In this document: one piece after another, positions 23,934 through 35,210 of the stretch
Layout: each line of letters opens with the position of its first letter
Numbering within the stretch: the first letter of the stretch is position 1
Source of the DNA: Psococerastis gibbosa
Lineage: Eukaryota > Arthropoda > Insecta > Psocodea > Psocidae
DNA length: 64,000 bases
Reading direction: 5' to 3'
Assembly: GCA_963971405.1 (NCBI GenBank)
Contig: OZ020484.1
Coordinates: 52,687,151 to 52,751,150 of the forward strand
Position numbers and translations under genes: made by a program
Notes under the pieces: generated by a model
Told to the model about the DNA's origin: nothing
Databases searched by the model: none
The model's input: only the letters and a program-made list of their open reading frames with translations

Positions 23934-24081
23934 CGGTGGAAGAATGGACGAAGACCACCTGAGGGACTGCACGGCTCTCACCTACCCGAACGATGACTTG
24001 GTGAACCGCTATTGGGAAGCTCGGCGACGAATGGTTGAACTACCACGTTCGGGCGTTGGATAAAGTAAAGTAAAGTAAGTA
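23934..24081 (+). mobile_element. Severely 5'-truncated LINE, 148 bp, with target duplication
   Basis: A GC-rich insert whose frame reads ...YPNDDLVNRYWEARRRM... and stops just before a (TAAAG)n tail, as at the 3' end of a non-LTR retrotransposon. GGTCGCAAT is repeated exactly on both sides (23925-23933 and 24082-24090). I see no parent copy in the window. Confidence 0.8.
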
Positions 24082-24202
24082 GGTCGCAATACATGTAAGA
24101 TCAATGATCCATCCAAACTCCTAGCATCTTATTTTATTATACTGTATGGCTGAAACAGAAATTGCTAAGCCATCATCTCTATACAATCACTAGTAAGATG
24201 AA

Positions 24203-24266
24203 ACAGTAGAATCCTGTTGATGGGCTGTGGTCGATCTGAAAACGTACTTCCAAGCGGCTTGGCAAC
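24203..24266. repeat. Fragment of foldback family G
   Basis: CAGTAGAATCC, GTGGTCGATCTGAAAACG and CTTCCAAGCG match the arm of 33601-33780. The second arm is not visible. Confidence 0.5.
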
Positions 24267-25089
24267 AGTGCAGTGGCACAACATACAAAGATACAATACA
24301 GGTAAACATAGACTTGTAAGATTGTACCTCGGAGCCTCCATAACTTCACAATCCAACTCTTAACCCCCCTAATGAGGTAGAAATCCCTCGCAAATCATCC
24401 CCCAGAAACTAGAATAATACTCACTGCAGATACATACAGTATATAGGAGAGACGGGCCCCAAAAATATTTTTTTGAATCTTGGGGCCACCTGATAGACAC
24501 GTCTTCTGTGAGCAGCCATTGAAGAATCTGACCAGAATTTAAAAAAAACTCTCTCTTAAATATCTCGTCGTGATTCTCGTCTTTCCTATATAAATCTGTC
24601 AGATCGGTGAACTCATAGCACTCAGCTGTTCATTTTTTCTTTTTAACCAAAACAATTCTAGAGAACCACTCGAAGTTAGACTTTTAAATCTGACTGCAGC
24701 GTTTTTAATTGTAATGACGAGCTCATTAAATCTGTCTTTTCGTCTCTCTGTCTGCCTCAGGCCGCCAAGGCACAAAAATTTCTAACAAATTCCTAATAAA
24801 TAACCGTCGACAGATCAATTAGTCCAGTGGGATTGTAGTGTAGCAGCACAGGCAAAATACTATGTATGTAGTAGTAGCTTACCAACCTGGTTCGACCCCC
24901 AAATGTTGCAAGGAGTGAAGCGCTGGGGTAGGTCTAGCCAAGAACAATTTCAACAAAGAAAACTCGAAGAGACTCTTGCTATCGAAATTAGTTTCATTTA
25001 AATAAAATTGTATAGTATGAATTCATACAGGGCTTTCTTAGTTATCAATTTTAATTTTAATATTATATGGTATATATTGTATTGCAGTC

Positions 25090-25218
25090 ATTTAATTGAC
25101 TTACGATGGGTTGAAGAGGTAACCTCCTCGTTCTAACTGAAAATCATAAAAAATCTGGACTTGGCGAGATTTGAACTCGCGATATCTACGTCATGTCATC
25201 ATCGTGTTACACAGTTCA
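25090..25218 (-). repeat. tRNA-derived SINE family B, copy 1
   Basis: On the minus strand a tRNA-like head with B-box GAGTTCAAATCTCGCC leads to AAGTCCAGATTTTTTATGA and the tail AACGAGGAGGTTACCTCTTC. Other pieces of this family are at 28968-29056, 29366-29432, 29440-29600 and 34763-34850. Confidence 0.7.
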
Positions 25219-25859
25219 GTGTAATGTGACTTTTGGTTACAGCGATACCATGTCATCAAGAATAAAGCACAACTATGACACTCAGCTTCAAAATTTTAAT
25301 TTGCAAGCTTCCTTTACATTTATTTAGAGAGGTTTCTTCATAATGATGGTTCGTGGCCGTCTCCATGGTGACTACACTGATTGCAGGTAAAATACAGGAG
25401 GTATGTATCATTGTAAAATATTTCACTTCAGAACTTAAATTTCATTTTTCATGGAATATTGTTTTGTTGCTTCTTGCGCATGTATAATGAACTACTGCGA
25501 AAAGAATAACATTAATAATAAATTATTCGAAATATACCATAATTAATAAACCTTTACTTATAAGAGAGTTAAAGTTAAATAAATTGATATTACAGGTTGT
25601 TTTGTCAACAGAGATTAATTTTCGTATAGGCTTAGGCTTTGAGAACTAAGCATCTACATAGCTTTTTTACGGGTTCCAGTGTTACCAACATGACAAAACA
25701 AAATGCAATTTTGTCAGTTTCAGAGCGTGCAAATTATTACAGTATTTAAATGGTTATATACCACTGATTCCCGTGATTTCCCGGGTAAGTTATTATTTAC
25801 GCTCTGTGCTAAACCTACTGACAGTGCAAAAAAATAGGTACGAGTGCTCCTCATAGGTG

Positions 25860-26108
25860 CCGGCCGCCATACCAAGTTGAATCCAGCAGACAAGAGCAGG
25901 TTCAAAGCTGCAGATAAATTGGTCGAGTGCACAGTGCCGGTAGGGAAACATGGTAGGACTTGTCCTGGTCACCTCCAAACTAATCGTGTGACTTCACTGT
26001 GTTTCCCAAGTGGTTCGGAATCCACTATAATCAGGAGGTCCACTGGAGGCCTATGGGCCCACACCGTGGCCTGGGACTGTGTCAAACCATACTACTACTA
26101 CTACTCCT
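25860..26108 (+). repeat. Interspersed repeat E, copy 3, with (TAC)n end
   Basis: Opposite orientation to copies 1 and 2. It runs from GACAAGAGCAGGTTCAAAGC through GACTTGTCCTGGTCACCTCC and GTTCGGAATCCACTATAATC to GGCCTGGGACTGTGTC and a (TAC)5-6 run. The plus-strand frame is open for about 80 codons and similar to that of copy 1. Confidence 0.7.
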
Positions 26109-26652
26109 CATAGGCATCATGTTGATGTTTCGTCTCCGGTCTTACGGGACTCACCAGCAAGAGCCCCCCCCCCCTTGTACACTGTACAGTATATAAAAAT
26201 GTTATATAATCAATACGGCACCGTATAAATAACTAATCTACATCTAATATATTTCCCCGCATAATTATCATTGTATGTGAAATTTTAGTCACTTTCTTTG
26301 AATTTTAGACCCAACAAAGCTAGCTAAATAGATGGAATAAGCAATAAATTATAATAATATTGCAGGCACGTTTCTGGACACTGGGCACTGACCCACAAGG
26401 GTGCATTTCCTTTTTCTAACCCGCCAGTCAGCTACCGTGAAATTGCCCCCCCCCCCCCGGCCCGCTCCCGTCCCCGTTCCCTTTCCCAATGTTTCCGCCA
26501 TCGAATTCGCATCCCGTGCCGGAAGTTTCCAGTCTGAAAAAGGACCGGGACCTTGTTTGAGTAAATTCCCCCCCCCCCCCTGTCCTGACTTTTAGAATCC
26601 GCTGACTTTTCCATTTTATAGCTTAATCTATTTAAACTTGTGGTTTTATACC

Positions 26653-27028
26653 AGCCTATGTATGGTGTAGAGGGTTGGAAGTTGACACAAGCTATGGAGA
26701 AGAGAATCAGTGCATTTGAAATGTGGATACACAGACGAGAGACAGACTTAATGCCGAGGTCCTCAGGCGAATGGACACAGAAGCTGAATTGCTGCGGACT
26801 GTTAAGAATCGGAAACTAACATACTTCGGCTATGTGATGAAGAACGAAAAAAATCGCTTTTTGCATGTTGTAATCCAAAGGAAGATAGATCTCAGAACAT
26901 CCTGGTTGAAAAACCTGATGAAGGGATTTGGCAAGAGCACGACTTCTCCTTTCAAAACAGTCTTCAAAACCCCAATTGTCATGATGATCTGCGATAAAAG
27001 AGGCATTGAAAGAAGAAGAAGAGCATAG
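26653..27028 (+). pseudogene. LINE 3' fragment (RTE/BovB-like reverse transcriptase C-terminus)
   Basis: Conceptual translation with frame changes gives YGVEGWKLTQAMEKRI, AFEMW, EVLRRMDTEAELL, LTYFGYVMKNE and SWLKNL, the typical C-terminal region of RTE-type non-LTR reverse transcriptases. At least one frameshift is needed near 26730. The 3' end is an AGAAGAAG run. TTATACC occurs on both sides (26646-26652 and 27029-27035) as a possible 7-bp target duplication. The piece 54056-54190 is a second copy of its 3' end. Confidence 0.75.
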
Positions 27029-28967
27029 TTATACCGGAGGGGTGCCGGGGATCTCATGGGGGCACATGGCGGTAAGGAGCATTTAAAGAAGCAGAGGAAC
27101 AAGGAGAAGGGTTGGCTGCGTGCTTCAACCATCACGATTCATCACAAAAAGTTGACAATGTGGACTGAACTTTAATACAGATGATTTCGAAATTTTTCTT
27201 TAAAATCGTCTTAGCCTACTTGTTTTTCATGTAATAAATGTATGCTACACATTTTCAAATCGAGTATGTACGATTTATGCAGTAGGTAAAAACATTGTAA
27301 TTTTTAACAATAGATGTAAATTTTCCACGGTGAATGCCTTTCTTCCCTCGTAAATGTCACCACTCTTAATGCGGATTGAAAATTACACGCTCACTTTTTT
27401 TGTTGATGTAGGTAATAAAAAACTATGGTTGAAGACAAGCCATGCATCTTTTGTACAACACACTAGTCACATGTCGTCGAAACATTAGTAAATCTTAATA
27501 AGGTGTCAAGCACAGTCACAAGTAAACAGTAGCTGTGGTGGGTGCGTAATAGAAACTTAACCAATTTAGTCAAACACTCCAAAAGGGAAATTACAGGAGA
27601 TTACAGGGGGGAATACAGGAAGAGGTAGTTAGAATTGGCTAAGTTACTGGTGTGAAGCTCAAAAGTAGAAGCAACGTAAAGAGTCTGTGAATTAAGCAAA
27701 CTCAAGAACCATTCCTTATGCTGAGTCAGAGAAATCTAACCACCTTTTCTTATTTATCATGCATTTAATAATTAAACTGAGTTACCAGACTGTACATTAA
27801 AGTTTATTTTAGTTTCAAGATTCGTTTTAATGTTTTCACAACGTTGCATTAAAAAATTAAGTTTGAAGCTCTAAATGACTATTCTAGGAGATCTGACCGC
27901 GTAGAATTTGTTGCAGTCGGTCACCCCAGAATCTTAAACTTTGAACCTTTTATGCAATGCCAAACGCAGCATGAACAGATCAAAAGGTACCTACTCACGA
28001 GTAAGAGTAAGATGTGGATTTATTGATTTTCAGCTGTTGTGTTACATTTTATTTTATTTTATTTTATTTGTTATTATGTTAGTTTTCACTAAATGCACTG
28101 GATTTCCACACTCTTGCAAGAACAAATCAAGTACAAAGGGGGGGAGGGGCAATTGGCAACCCTGAACACGACAGTAACGGACTACCAAATGGCCTCTTAT
28201 TATTCCATAGAAACGGCATAAGAAGTGCACACAATAAGCGTCAAACAAAACACTCCTTTCGGGCCAGAAGAACGGTAACTGGTTATTTTCAAGTTACCTC
28301 GGGGATGTATTTTAATTATCCATTTAGACAACGCCACAACGGGATTTGACTGAACTGAACAAATCACGAACACCCACAACTACACAAAACTGTTGGAGTT
28401 GGCACCAATTTCAATCCTGCATTGAATACAGACCTGCACGTGTTCTGGAATCACATAAACTGGGACAAACTGCAGACTGTATATATGGACCAATTATTGG
28501 ATTAATAACATATTTTAATATTATAAGAGTGGCGGACGTTGTTTTGAAATACTGGGTTAGCGGTTATCCACTCAACTTGTCGGTGAATTAGTTATTGATT
28601 TCCCGGGCTGGAAAAGTTTCGAAAGCAGTTAGAAATAGGAAGAGGGGGGGAGGGTAGGATAGACGTCAAAATTTTGGAGCCTCAAACTCTCGGGCTGACC
28701 TCATAATTACAAATTCTAATTAAGGTAGGTAGGTATTTCTCCACTTTTTTCAAATAATTTCATTTTTTTCCAATTTTTGGTGGAAATAATTTGGGTTGAT
28801 GAATGACTTTACTGAGGGAAATAACATAGGTTTACCGTAATAAAAAATTACACTATTCAGGTGGGCTACGGTAGTCTAAGCACAAAAAAAAGAGTAGGTT
28901 GCATGGGCCAAGGCCAAGTTGATTCCTTCGTTCTCGATCAGCCGAGAATAACCAAATTTAGAGGATG

Positions 28968-29056
28968 TAAAAGAAACTGGACTTGGCGGGATTCAAACCC
29001 ACGATTTACGCTTAACCGAGGCATCGTCTTAACCGCTGGACCACAAGCCCGACGAG
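28968..29056 (-). repeat. tRNA-derived SINE family B, head
   Basis: On the minus strand: GCTTGTGGTCCAGCGGTTAA (A-box), then GTGGGTTTGAATCCCGCC (B-box) and AAGTCCAGTTTC. It folds poorly as a true tRNA and is followed by the family B spacer, so it is a SINE head rather than a tRNA gene. Confidence 0.75.
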
Positions 29057-29214
29057 TATAGTACCCTCTAAATCTTCTACTTATAAGCTCTTATTGACAA
29101 TATTCGTAAGGTTAGACAGGTTAGCACAGCTGCTCAACTATCTAGCTGAAAAGGTCAGTGAGCTGACTTTATTGCTTAGAGGCAATGCTTTATACATTAT
29201 ATTAAATAAGGACT

Positions 29215-29354
29215 TAAGGACTTAGAGCTATAAAGCCCTCTCTTACACTGAAATAGGAAGGCCCGGGACCGCCTGCTTTACATGCCCTCCGAAGCATGGC
29301 CAGAAAATATAGGAAGTGTAGGACTCGAACAAACAACCTTTCGGGTGAAAGTCA
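29215..29354 (-). repeat. tRNA-derived SINE family A, partial copy
   Basis: On the minus strand it holds the end of the tRNA head (CGAAAGGTTGTTTGTTCGAG), the central block CGGAGGGCATGTAAAGC and the AGAGGGCTTTATAGC block. The A-box end is truncated. Confidence 0.8.
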
Positions 29355-29365
29355 TTATTATATGA

Positions 29366-29600
29366 ATATGGTATGTGACATTGACATTAAACTAACTTTG
29401 ATTGAAGAGGTAACCTCCTCGTTATAACCGAGGGCACTGTACTCGTCAAGCTTGTGTCCAGGGATTAAGACGATAGGCATAAATCGCCGGTTCGAATCCC
29501 GCCAAGTCTCGTATTTTCTATGTCCTCCAATTTCGGTTATAACGAGGAGGTTACCCCTCCAAGCACGGTTAGTTAAATGTCAGTGTTATAATACTGCAAT
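29366..29600. repeat. Two SINE B tails in inverted orientation around a SINE B head
   Basis: 29366-29432 carries the tail in reverse (GAGGTAACCTCCTCGTTATA). 29440-29600 is a forward copy with head GTCCAGGGATTAAGACGA, B-box CGGTTCGAATCCCGCC and tail GGTTATAACGAGGAGGTTAC. The two tails form an inverted repeat of about 65 bp around about 105 bp. Confidence 0.7.
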
Positions 29601-29840
29601 ATGTAGCCTACAATGCAAAAGTATACGGTAACATAGGAGTTGATAATATATGGTACGTAAACCACCATCTCCAAACCAAAACGTCAAACAAGCTTCTACC
29701 AATAGCATCAGCGGCTGCAGGTAAGAATTGTCCTGCTACGGCATGAAAGTGGAGTTTAGTGAGTAACAGTCTCATACCACACACAGCTATGGTATCCCAC
29801 CCGAGCGTTTGCAGAATCTCTACGTATACTTCAAGGTGAG

Positions 29841-30408
29841 GTAAATTCTAGATAGGTCAGACCAACACATTACCACACAGTAATAATGGCAGGGCACCCA
29901 CAATGCATTTCATTTTTACAAAGAATTATTTTTTGCACAAAACCAAATAATTTTTTGGGAAAGCAACCTGTCCGGTTTCGTTACTCAATTTAACATGCCT
30001 GAAGGTAGAAATCATCAATAGAAAGGTTTCACATAAAAATTACTTTTTACTCATTTTTCATTAAAATTTAGTTATTTTTATTTTTTTACCCCCAGAAGCA
30101 GACTATCAAGGGGCAAGTGACCCCCCGCATTTTATTAACATTAATAACGGCTACTATATATTATGTAAATTTAAAAGAAATAGTTGGAGCCGTTTTTGTG
30201 AATTAATTTTTTTTAGACTTTTTTTTAGTCTTTTGAGAATAAACCCCCCCCCCCCCCAAAAAAAAATGGTTCCGAAGCAGAATTTGTGTAAACCTACATG
30301 CTAAATTTCATCAAAATCGACCGAGTAGTTTGCCCGGAAATTGATGAACAGACAGACAGACAGAGCGACAGACAGACATTTACTTATACTACGTATAAAT
30401 TGGAAAGC
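29841..30408 (-). repeat. Interspersed repeat R1, copy e
   Basis: Starts within the element (GATAGGTCAGACCAACACAT) and runs to TACTACGTATAAATTGGAAA. It has a (CAGA)n run at 30350-30380 and a 14-base C-run at 30244. It ends only about 55 bases from the donor side of neurexin exon 2. Confidence 0.8.
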
Positions 30409-30463
30409 AAAAATTAAGGAGTTGGCAACAAGCAGAGGAGGATATATTTAAGGTGAGACTTAC

Positions 30464-30599
30464 TTTTTTCACAGTAAACGCCTTCGTAGTCTAAATTGCG
30501 GCACTCGCAAATAGGTCCGCTGTCTGTCGAGATACAAATGCCGCCGTGTTCGCAGGGGTCCTGCTCTTCACAGACGTCTGTCGCGTTCCCCCTTGCCCC
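30464..30599 (-). CDS. Nrx-1: Neurexin exon 2 (EGF-like domain 1)
   Basis: Encodes GARGNATDVCEEQDPCEHGG, then a stretch with GICISTDSGPICECRNLDYE and GVYCEK. This is one complete EGF-like module with six cysteines, of the kind that lies between the first and second LNS domains of alpha-neurexins. The acceptor is CATTTGCAG (minus strand) before 30599 and the donor GAAAAAA|GTAAGT after 30464. It starts in phase 0, as exon 1 ends, and finishes after the first base of a codon, which exon 3 completes. An N-x-T site (NAT) precedes the first cysteine. Single-exon EGF modules are usual in this family. Confidence 0.95.
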
Positions 30600-30794
30600 C
30601 TGCAAATGGAAATACCATTGTAAATAACAAACCTTTCTTGGCCACTCTTCTATTTGGGTTTCTATGGTCAGTAATAAGAATATCTATTCCTTATCCGTCA
30701 CAACAACGCAGCGAGGTTTCTATGCAGTTGCTAGCCATAGGAAGAGTTAGCTTTTACTCAAAAAATGTAAAACTGTTCTATTCAACAAAGCCGT

Positions 30795-31110
30795 AGAAAC
30801 CGGGATGGTAGGCCAAGGTCGTTCTGAAAGCGTATTTTCAGAACGACCACGGCCTACAGTGCTGGATTAAGCCAGCGTGGGGCCTGTACCAAATTCTGTC
30901 AAGGGGCCTTTGCTGTAGATTTTCAAGTTTAGGGTAGTAAATAAAACAAAACTGTTACAAATAAACTTTTCTGGATTTAATATGGCCAAAATATGAATAG
31001 GCATTGGAGAGCGGGCCCGTAGCTTCTGCTACGTCACTAATCCGGTACTGACGGCCTATCATCCCGGATTCAACTGCTTCGTCCCGCAACTCCGGCTGTG
31101 AAAGCCTTTG
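30795..31110. mobile_element. Foldback family G element interrupted by a hAT MITE
   Basis: The left part folds as a hairpin: GGTAGGCCAAGGTCGTTCTG and its near-complement CAGAACGACCACGGCCTA. Its right part, CGGCCTATCATCCCGG and CAACTGCTTCG, continues after the hAT insertion at 30857-31050. The remaining end, ACTCCGGCTGTGAAA, matches the region right of 33780. Confidence 0.7.
30857..31050. mobile_element. hAT-like MITE, 194 bp, with perfect 8-bp duplication
   Basis: The ends are CAGTGCTGGATTA and TAATCCGGTACTG, inverted repeats of the hAT type. ACGGCCTA is repeated exactly on both sides (30849-30856 and 31051-31058). There is no coding capacity. The insertion splits a family G foldback arm. 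Confidence 0.9.
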
Positions 31111-31861
31111 TAATTAATTTTCTATTTAAAATTAAAAACCAATCATTGTGCAATAGTACAGTAATACTAGCCATAAATTAGCATTGCCATTTATTGAAGG
31201 ATCATGTAGCGTAAAACCCTTGTAATTACTCAAATAAAAATGGTTCGATTTGTTAGAGAAATATGCCAAACGTTAAACCTACTGTGGAATGGATTTTCAA
31301 CGTGAAATTACATGCGAATATTGCAAGTGATTAATCTCGAGGGACCGATATTTATCAAAGGTTACACCGATATTTATCAAACTTCTCCCCGACGACAAAA
31401 TGCTCCATTCACGAAAAACAAATTTGTTGTCAAACAATAAATCCTCCAGTTTTGAAAAGGCAAAATATTGACATATTTTACCCGGCTTTCGCTAAATATT
31501 GTGAAAAACGACGGGCTACATAAACCACTATTTATCTCTAAAATCTACCGGCTCAACTCACAAGTGCTTTATGGAAATTAAAATTTCCATCAGTGACTAC
31601 TTAACCGAAGTACTTAGCCCATAACTCATAAACTTTCGTAAAATAGTACAGCGTGAAATTTCCATAAAACCTGTGATTAAAAAAGAACAATAACAGCACT
31701 GCTCGAGTGTGTATTCAGGCCTTTTTTCAAGCAGAACTTGGCCTTTCCCCACTTCGGGGTGGTTATGGGCTATGGGTTATGGCAGTGACTTCAATGTATT
31801 TTGTTAAGAGGAAGCTGGGTTTTGGCTATTCTGGATCACCCCAATATATAGGTCGGTTTAT

Positions 31862-32985
31862 CTTTTTTACTTACTTACTTTTTACTTTTTCCGCGCCATT
31901 TCCTCATGGAGGGTCGGCAGCAGAGCTGCGGCGTTTCCAGACGTTTCTGTCTTGCGCGTCCTCCCTTGTGAGCCCGGTTTCTTGCAGGTCGCTTACAATT
32001 TTCCTCTCCAGGGTGAGCTTTGGGCCCCCACGTGCTCGGCGTCCAGATACCATCGCCTCTCCCACTCTTCGTATAAGCGCTGAGGCCTCTCTCCTTTGCA
32101 CGTGTCCCCACCAGCTGAGCCTCTTCCCTCTTAGTTTTTGCACCACGTCCGTTGTTCGTATTTCTTCCCGAATGTCCTCGTTTCTGCGCCTGTCATTTAA
32201 TGTTATGCCACATGCCCTCCGCAGCATCCTCATCTCCGCTACGTGGATCACTTGTTCTTCGCGTTTACGCACGGCCCAACACTCAGCGCCATATATCATA
32301 CATGGCCTGACCACTTGTTTGTATATGCGACTTTTGAATTTCTTTGGCATCCTTCTGTCAGTCAGGACCGCGGACATCTCTCGAAACTTGGCCCACCCCG
32401 CAGCAGTACGCGCCTTCACATCGTCATCGCAGCCTCCGTTTTCGCCAATCCTGCTGCCTAGGTACTTACATTTCCCTACTTTGTTTAGCTGATGGTTACC
32501 AACGCTTATGCTACCGGGAGTCTGCTTAACGCACTCCATGTATTCTGTCTTGCCTCTGTTGACCTTTAGGCCTTCGTCCTCCAGCGTTTTCACCCATTTG
32601 GCTAGCTCAGCTTCAGCTTCCTGTCGGCTTTCTGTACTTATTACAACGTCATCCGCGAAAAGAAGGCTCCCTGGGGCTTCGTGTTGGATATGTTTTGTCA
32701 CCGTGTCCATTATGATAATAAAGAGGAACGGACTGAGCGCTGATCCCTGGTGCAGCCCGAATTTGACACTGTGGCCAGCTGCGCTTCTTACTCTTGTGGA
32801 GCATTCCACGTACATATCTTGGATGGGATGGACATTTTCGACAACGACTCCTCTTTTCTTTAGACATTCCCATATTAGGCTTCTTGGGATTCTGTCATAG
32901 GTCTTCTCGAGGTCAACGAAAACGTAGTGTAGTGGCTTCTGAAACTCTCGGTGTTTTTCTAGCATTGTACGCAAGATGTATATAT
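31862..32985 (-). pseudogene. 5'-truncated LINE: reverse transcriptase fragment (RTE-like)
   Basis: An uninterrupted minus-strand frame, 32974-31904 (356 residues), covers most of a non-LTR reverse transcriptase: FVDLEKTYDRIPR (first catalytic Asp region, about residue 20), LHQGSALSPFLF, the FADD motif at 106-109, KYLGSRI, then the C-terminal GAECW and LSWWGHVQRR segments, ending with ADPP and a stop. The endonuclease and the start of the RT are missing, so the insertion was truncated at its 5' end near 32985. The 3' end is a (GTAA)-rich tail at 31862-31897. The absence of stops suggests a recent insertion. A 90-bp piece of the same 3' end is at 62310-62399. Confidence 0.85.
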
Positions 32986-33600
32986 ATTTTTAATTAATTT
33001 AATACTTAAGTTATATTGATTGGGTCTGTTGAATTTGACAATTTCATACATATTACTGTGAGAAATTTTTTAGTTTTATTGCTGGGGTTTTTCCATCACA
33101 CCGATAAGCTCCAGAAATTTACCGATTCGTCAAATTAATGAAAAAATTTAACATTATTAATAGATAACGTCTTATAATAATGGTGTATGCCATAATCTTC
33201 TACCAATTAAATGGACTTAATTTTAATAACTTAAGCATTAATTTAAAAAATATAAACCGATAGTTGGCCAATATCACATCAACTTGAGGCCAAGTCAATT
33301 TGACGAAATTAAATAATTTCTCGTTCTGCTGCATATGAAAATGGTCTTATGAAAAATTCATTATAAATTACAAGCTTTCGGAGTATATTTATATTTTGCC
33401 AACTGACATTATTAATTTAAAAAACACGATAAAGTATTATACCAATAATAATTCGAAAAACAATAATGCAGTCGGGTAAGGCTCAGTCTCAAAATCGCAT
33501 GAAGTATCAGCAAGGATCACAATGCAATGCACCGCCAATGCGTGGCGCTGGCGGTGCCATGCGGTATTCCTTACTGAGACTTTGATTTGATTTGATTTGT

Positions 33601-33780
33601 GACGGAGCAGTAGAACCCGGATGGTAGGCCGTGGTCGTTTTGAAAGACAACTTCTGAGCCTCCGAGATACAATCACAGAAGATTACGCAGTTCCACTTAA
33701 GATGTCAACCGCAGACGTTGACGAAACGCTTGGATGTATGCTTTCAGAACGACCTCCTACGGATTCTACTGCTTCGTCAA
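33601..33780. mobile_element. Foldback/MITE family G, best copy (180 bp)
   Basis: The ends GACGGAGCAGTAGAACCCGG and CGGATTCTACTGCTTCGTC are inverted, followed inwards by GGTCGTTTTGAAAG and its counterpart CTTTCAGAACGACC. The centre holds GATGTCAACCGCAGACGTTG. A 62-codon open frame covers it, but it reads through inverted repeats and I do not regard it as a gene. Confidence 0.7.
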
Positions 33781-34762
33781 GGTACTCCGGCCGTGAAACC
33801 ATTTTGTAACTATAATGAACATGATATTTGTATTTTTAATGAGTATTTCATAGCAAGAGTTTAGTGTCTTTGCGGATGTGGAACGAGGAATTCATTAATT
33901 TTGACAAAATTACAACTTCAGTTGTTTACCAGATATTTTTAAATCTCTGAAAGATTTTATATATATAAGGTTTTTAAGTATTTTACATAGTGAAAAAGCG
34001 CCAATGTTGGGCATATTGCTGTTGACAACATCAAAATAGCAGTACAGTCGCCAAAATTGCAGGTTTAACTACCAATAATACTCAGGCTTTCTGTATACAA
34101 TGTATTTATTATGTGCTGTCGTGCCACGGCGGTTTTTACCTTTCCCGTCCTAAAACTTTCCAATCTTTTATATAGAAAAATACAAAGGCAGAACCGTGCG
34201 TGCGATAAAGTCGCTCAAGTTGCGAGCACAAGGGGCTGTTTTCTAACAAAAGGCAACACTTGCGCCCTCCCACAAGGGGAAAAAGTTCGGATTTTCTAAG
34301 CCGCATATACGTACTTTGGAAAGAGAAAAAATGGGATTCGCACACATACACTTGCTCTTCTTATGGGTTGGACTTCGCTTCTTGTTCTCGACGAACCCAT
34401 TTTCCATACGAGGAAATGTAGGCCTGCCCCAATTTTTTTGTAAATTTAAATTTCAAGGCGACTTGCTCTGTCTTATTTTATTATTTTATTTCTGCCTGCA
34501 GTTAGGTTGATAGCTAATGCAGGATAGGCATTTAACGAATTCTTTTGATTTCTTAAAATTATGTAAGGGGGGCGCCGGGATTACTGCCCCCTCAAGGGCA
34601 GCAGCTTTAATTCTTAAAGGCACGATATTATAAGAATGTAAACTTACCCTAGATCGTTCTCTTGCAATCCCTCCACATGAAGGTCCAGTGCACTAAAACA
34701 AGTAAAAAACGAAATTACTAGCCTACTGACCCACGAGCCAACTTGTAAGTACTGTGGTACAA

Positions 34763-34850
34763 CCGAAATTAGTGGGTTTCGATAAAACTGGACTTGGCGG
34801 GACTAGAACCCACGAACTACGCCAAACCGGTGCGTTGTCTTAACCTCTTG
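34763..34850 (-). repeat. tRNA-derived SINE family B, head copy
   Basis: On the minus strand it carries GGTTAAGACAACGC, a B-box-like GTGGGTTCTAGTCCCGCC and CAAGTCCAGTTTTATCG. The tail beyond CGGTTGT is incomplete. Confidence 0.65.
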
Positions 34851-35210
34851 TACAGGTATAATAAGCAAAGAATAAAGTCAAGTGTAAACTATAAAGAAGA
34901 TAAACTGAGTTTTTTCCTTTGTAGGTAAATTTTACAAATTTATGACGAGCACTACCGCCAAAGCTTTCCTCTTGAAGTTCAACCTAGTTGACTACACACC
35001 ATGCCGTATGTGTACTACAGCAAAACAAGTGAGCAAGCCCCAGCCTTCTCCATGAACAATAACAAGTATTAATGCTGAAATGGGGGGGGGGGGCGAACAC
35101 GATAAGATGACATTCGAAACACTTAAAAAATTCTAATAAACAAAGTGTTCCAAGTGCCATCCTATTGTGGTCGGGTAGTATCTATCTATAGCATAAAATA
35201 AAGAAATTTT

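Larger units (their letters stand above)
16905..30463 (-). other. Neurexin intron 2 (13.6 kb)
   Basis: Filled with mobile-element sequence: nested and single hairpin MITEs at 19.1-20.3 kb, two adjacent copies of R1 at 21.7-23.2 kb, LINE fragments at 23.9 and 26.7 kb, SINE heads at 25.1, 29.0, 29.3 and 29.5 kb, and R1 copy e next to the EGF exon. Stretches 17000-17900, 18280-19080, 20310-21670, 24370-25080 and 27140-28960 show only AT-rich sequence, homopolymer runs and an (ATTTT)n run near 28045-28070. Confidence 0.8.

Noticed and set aside
28968-29056. Possible tRNA gene with A and B boxes
   Set aside because: It is followed by the SINE B spacer and tail seen in other copies, and I could not form a convincing acceptor stem and anticodon arm. 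The other tRNA-like heads were rejected for the same reason.
31707-32492. 261-codon open frame on the plus strand
   Set aside because: It lies opposite the truncated reverse transcriptase at 31904-32974 and has no domain of its own; the minus strand is the true coding strand.
33621-33809. 62-codon open frame with MSTADVDE segment, also found near 2394
   Set aside because: The similarity is explained by foldback element family G; the frame reads through terminal inverted repeats.
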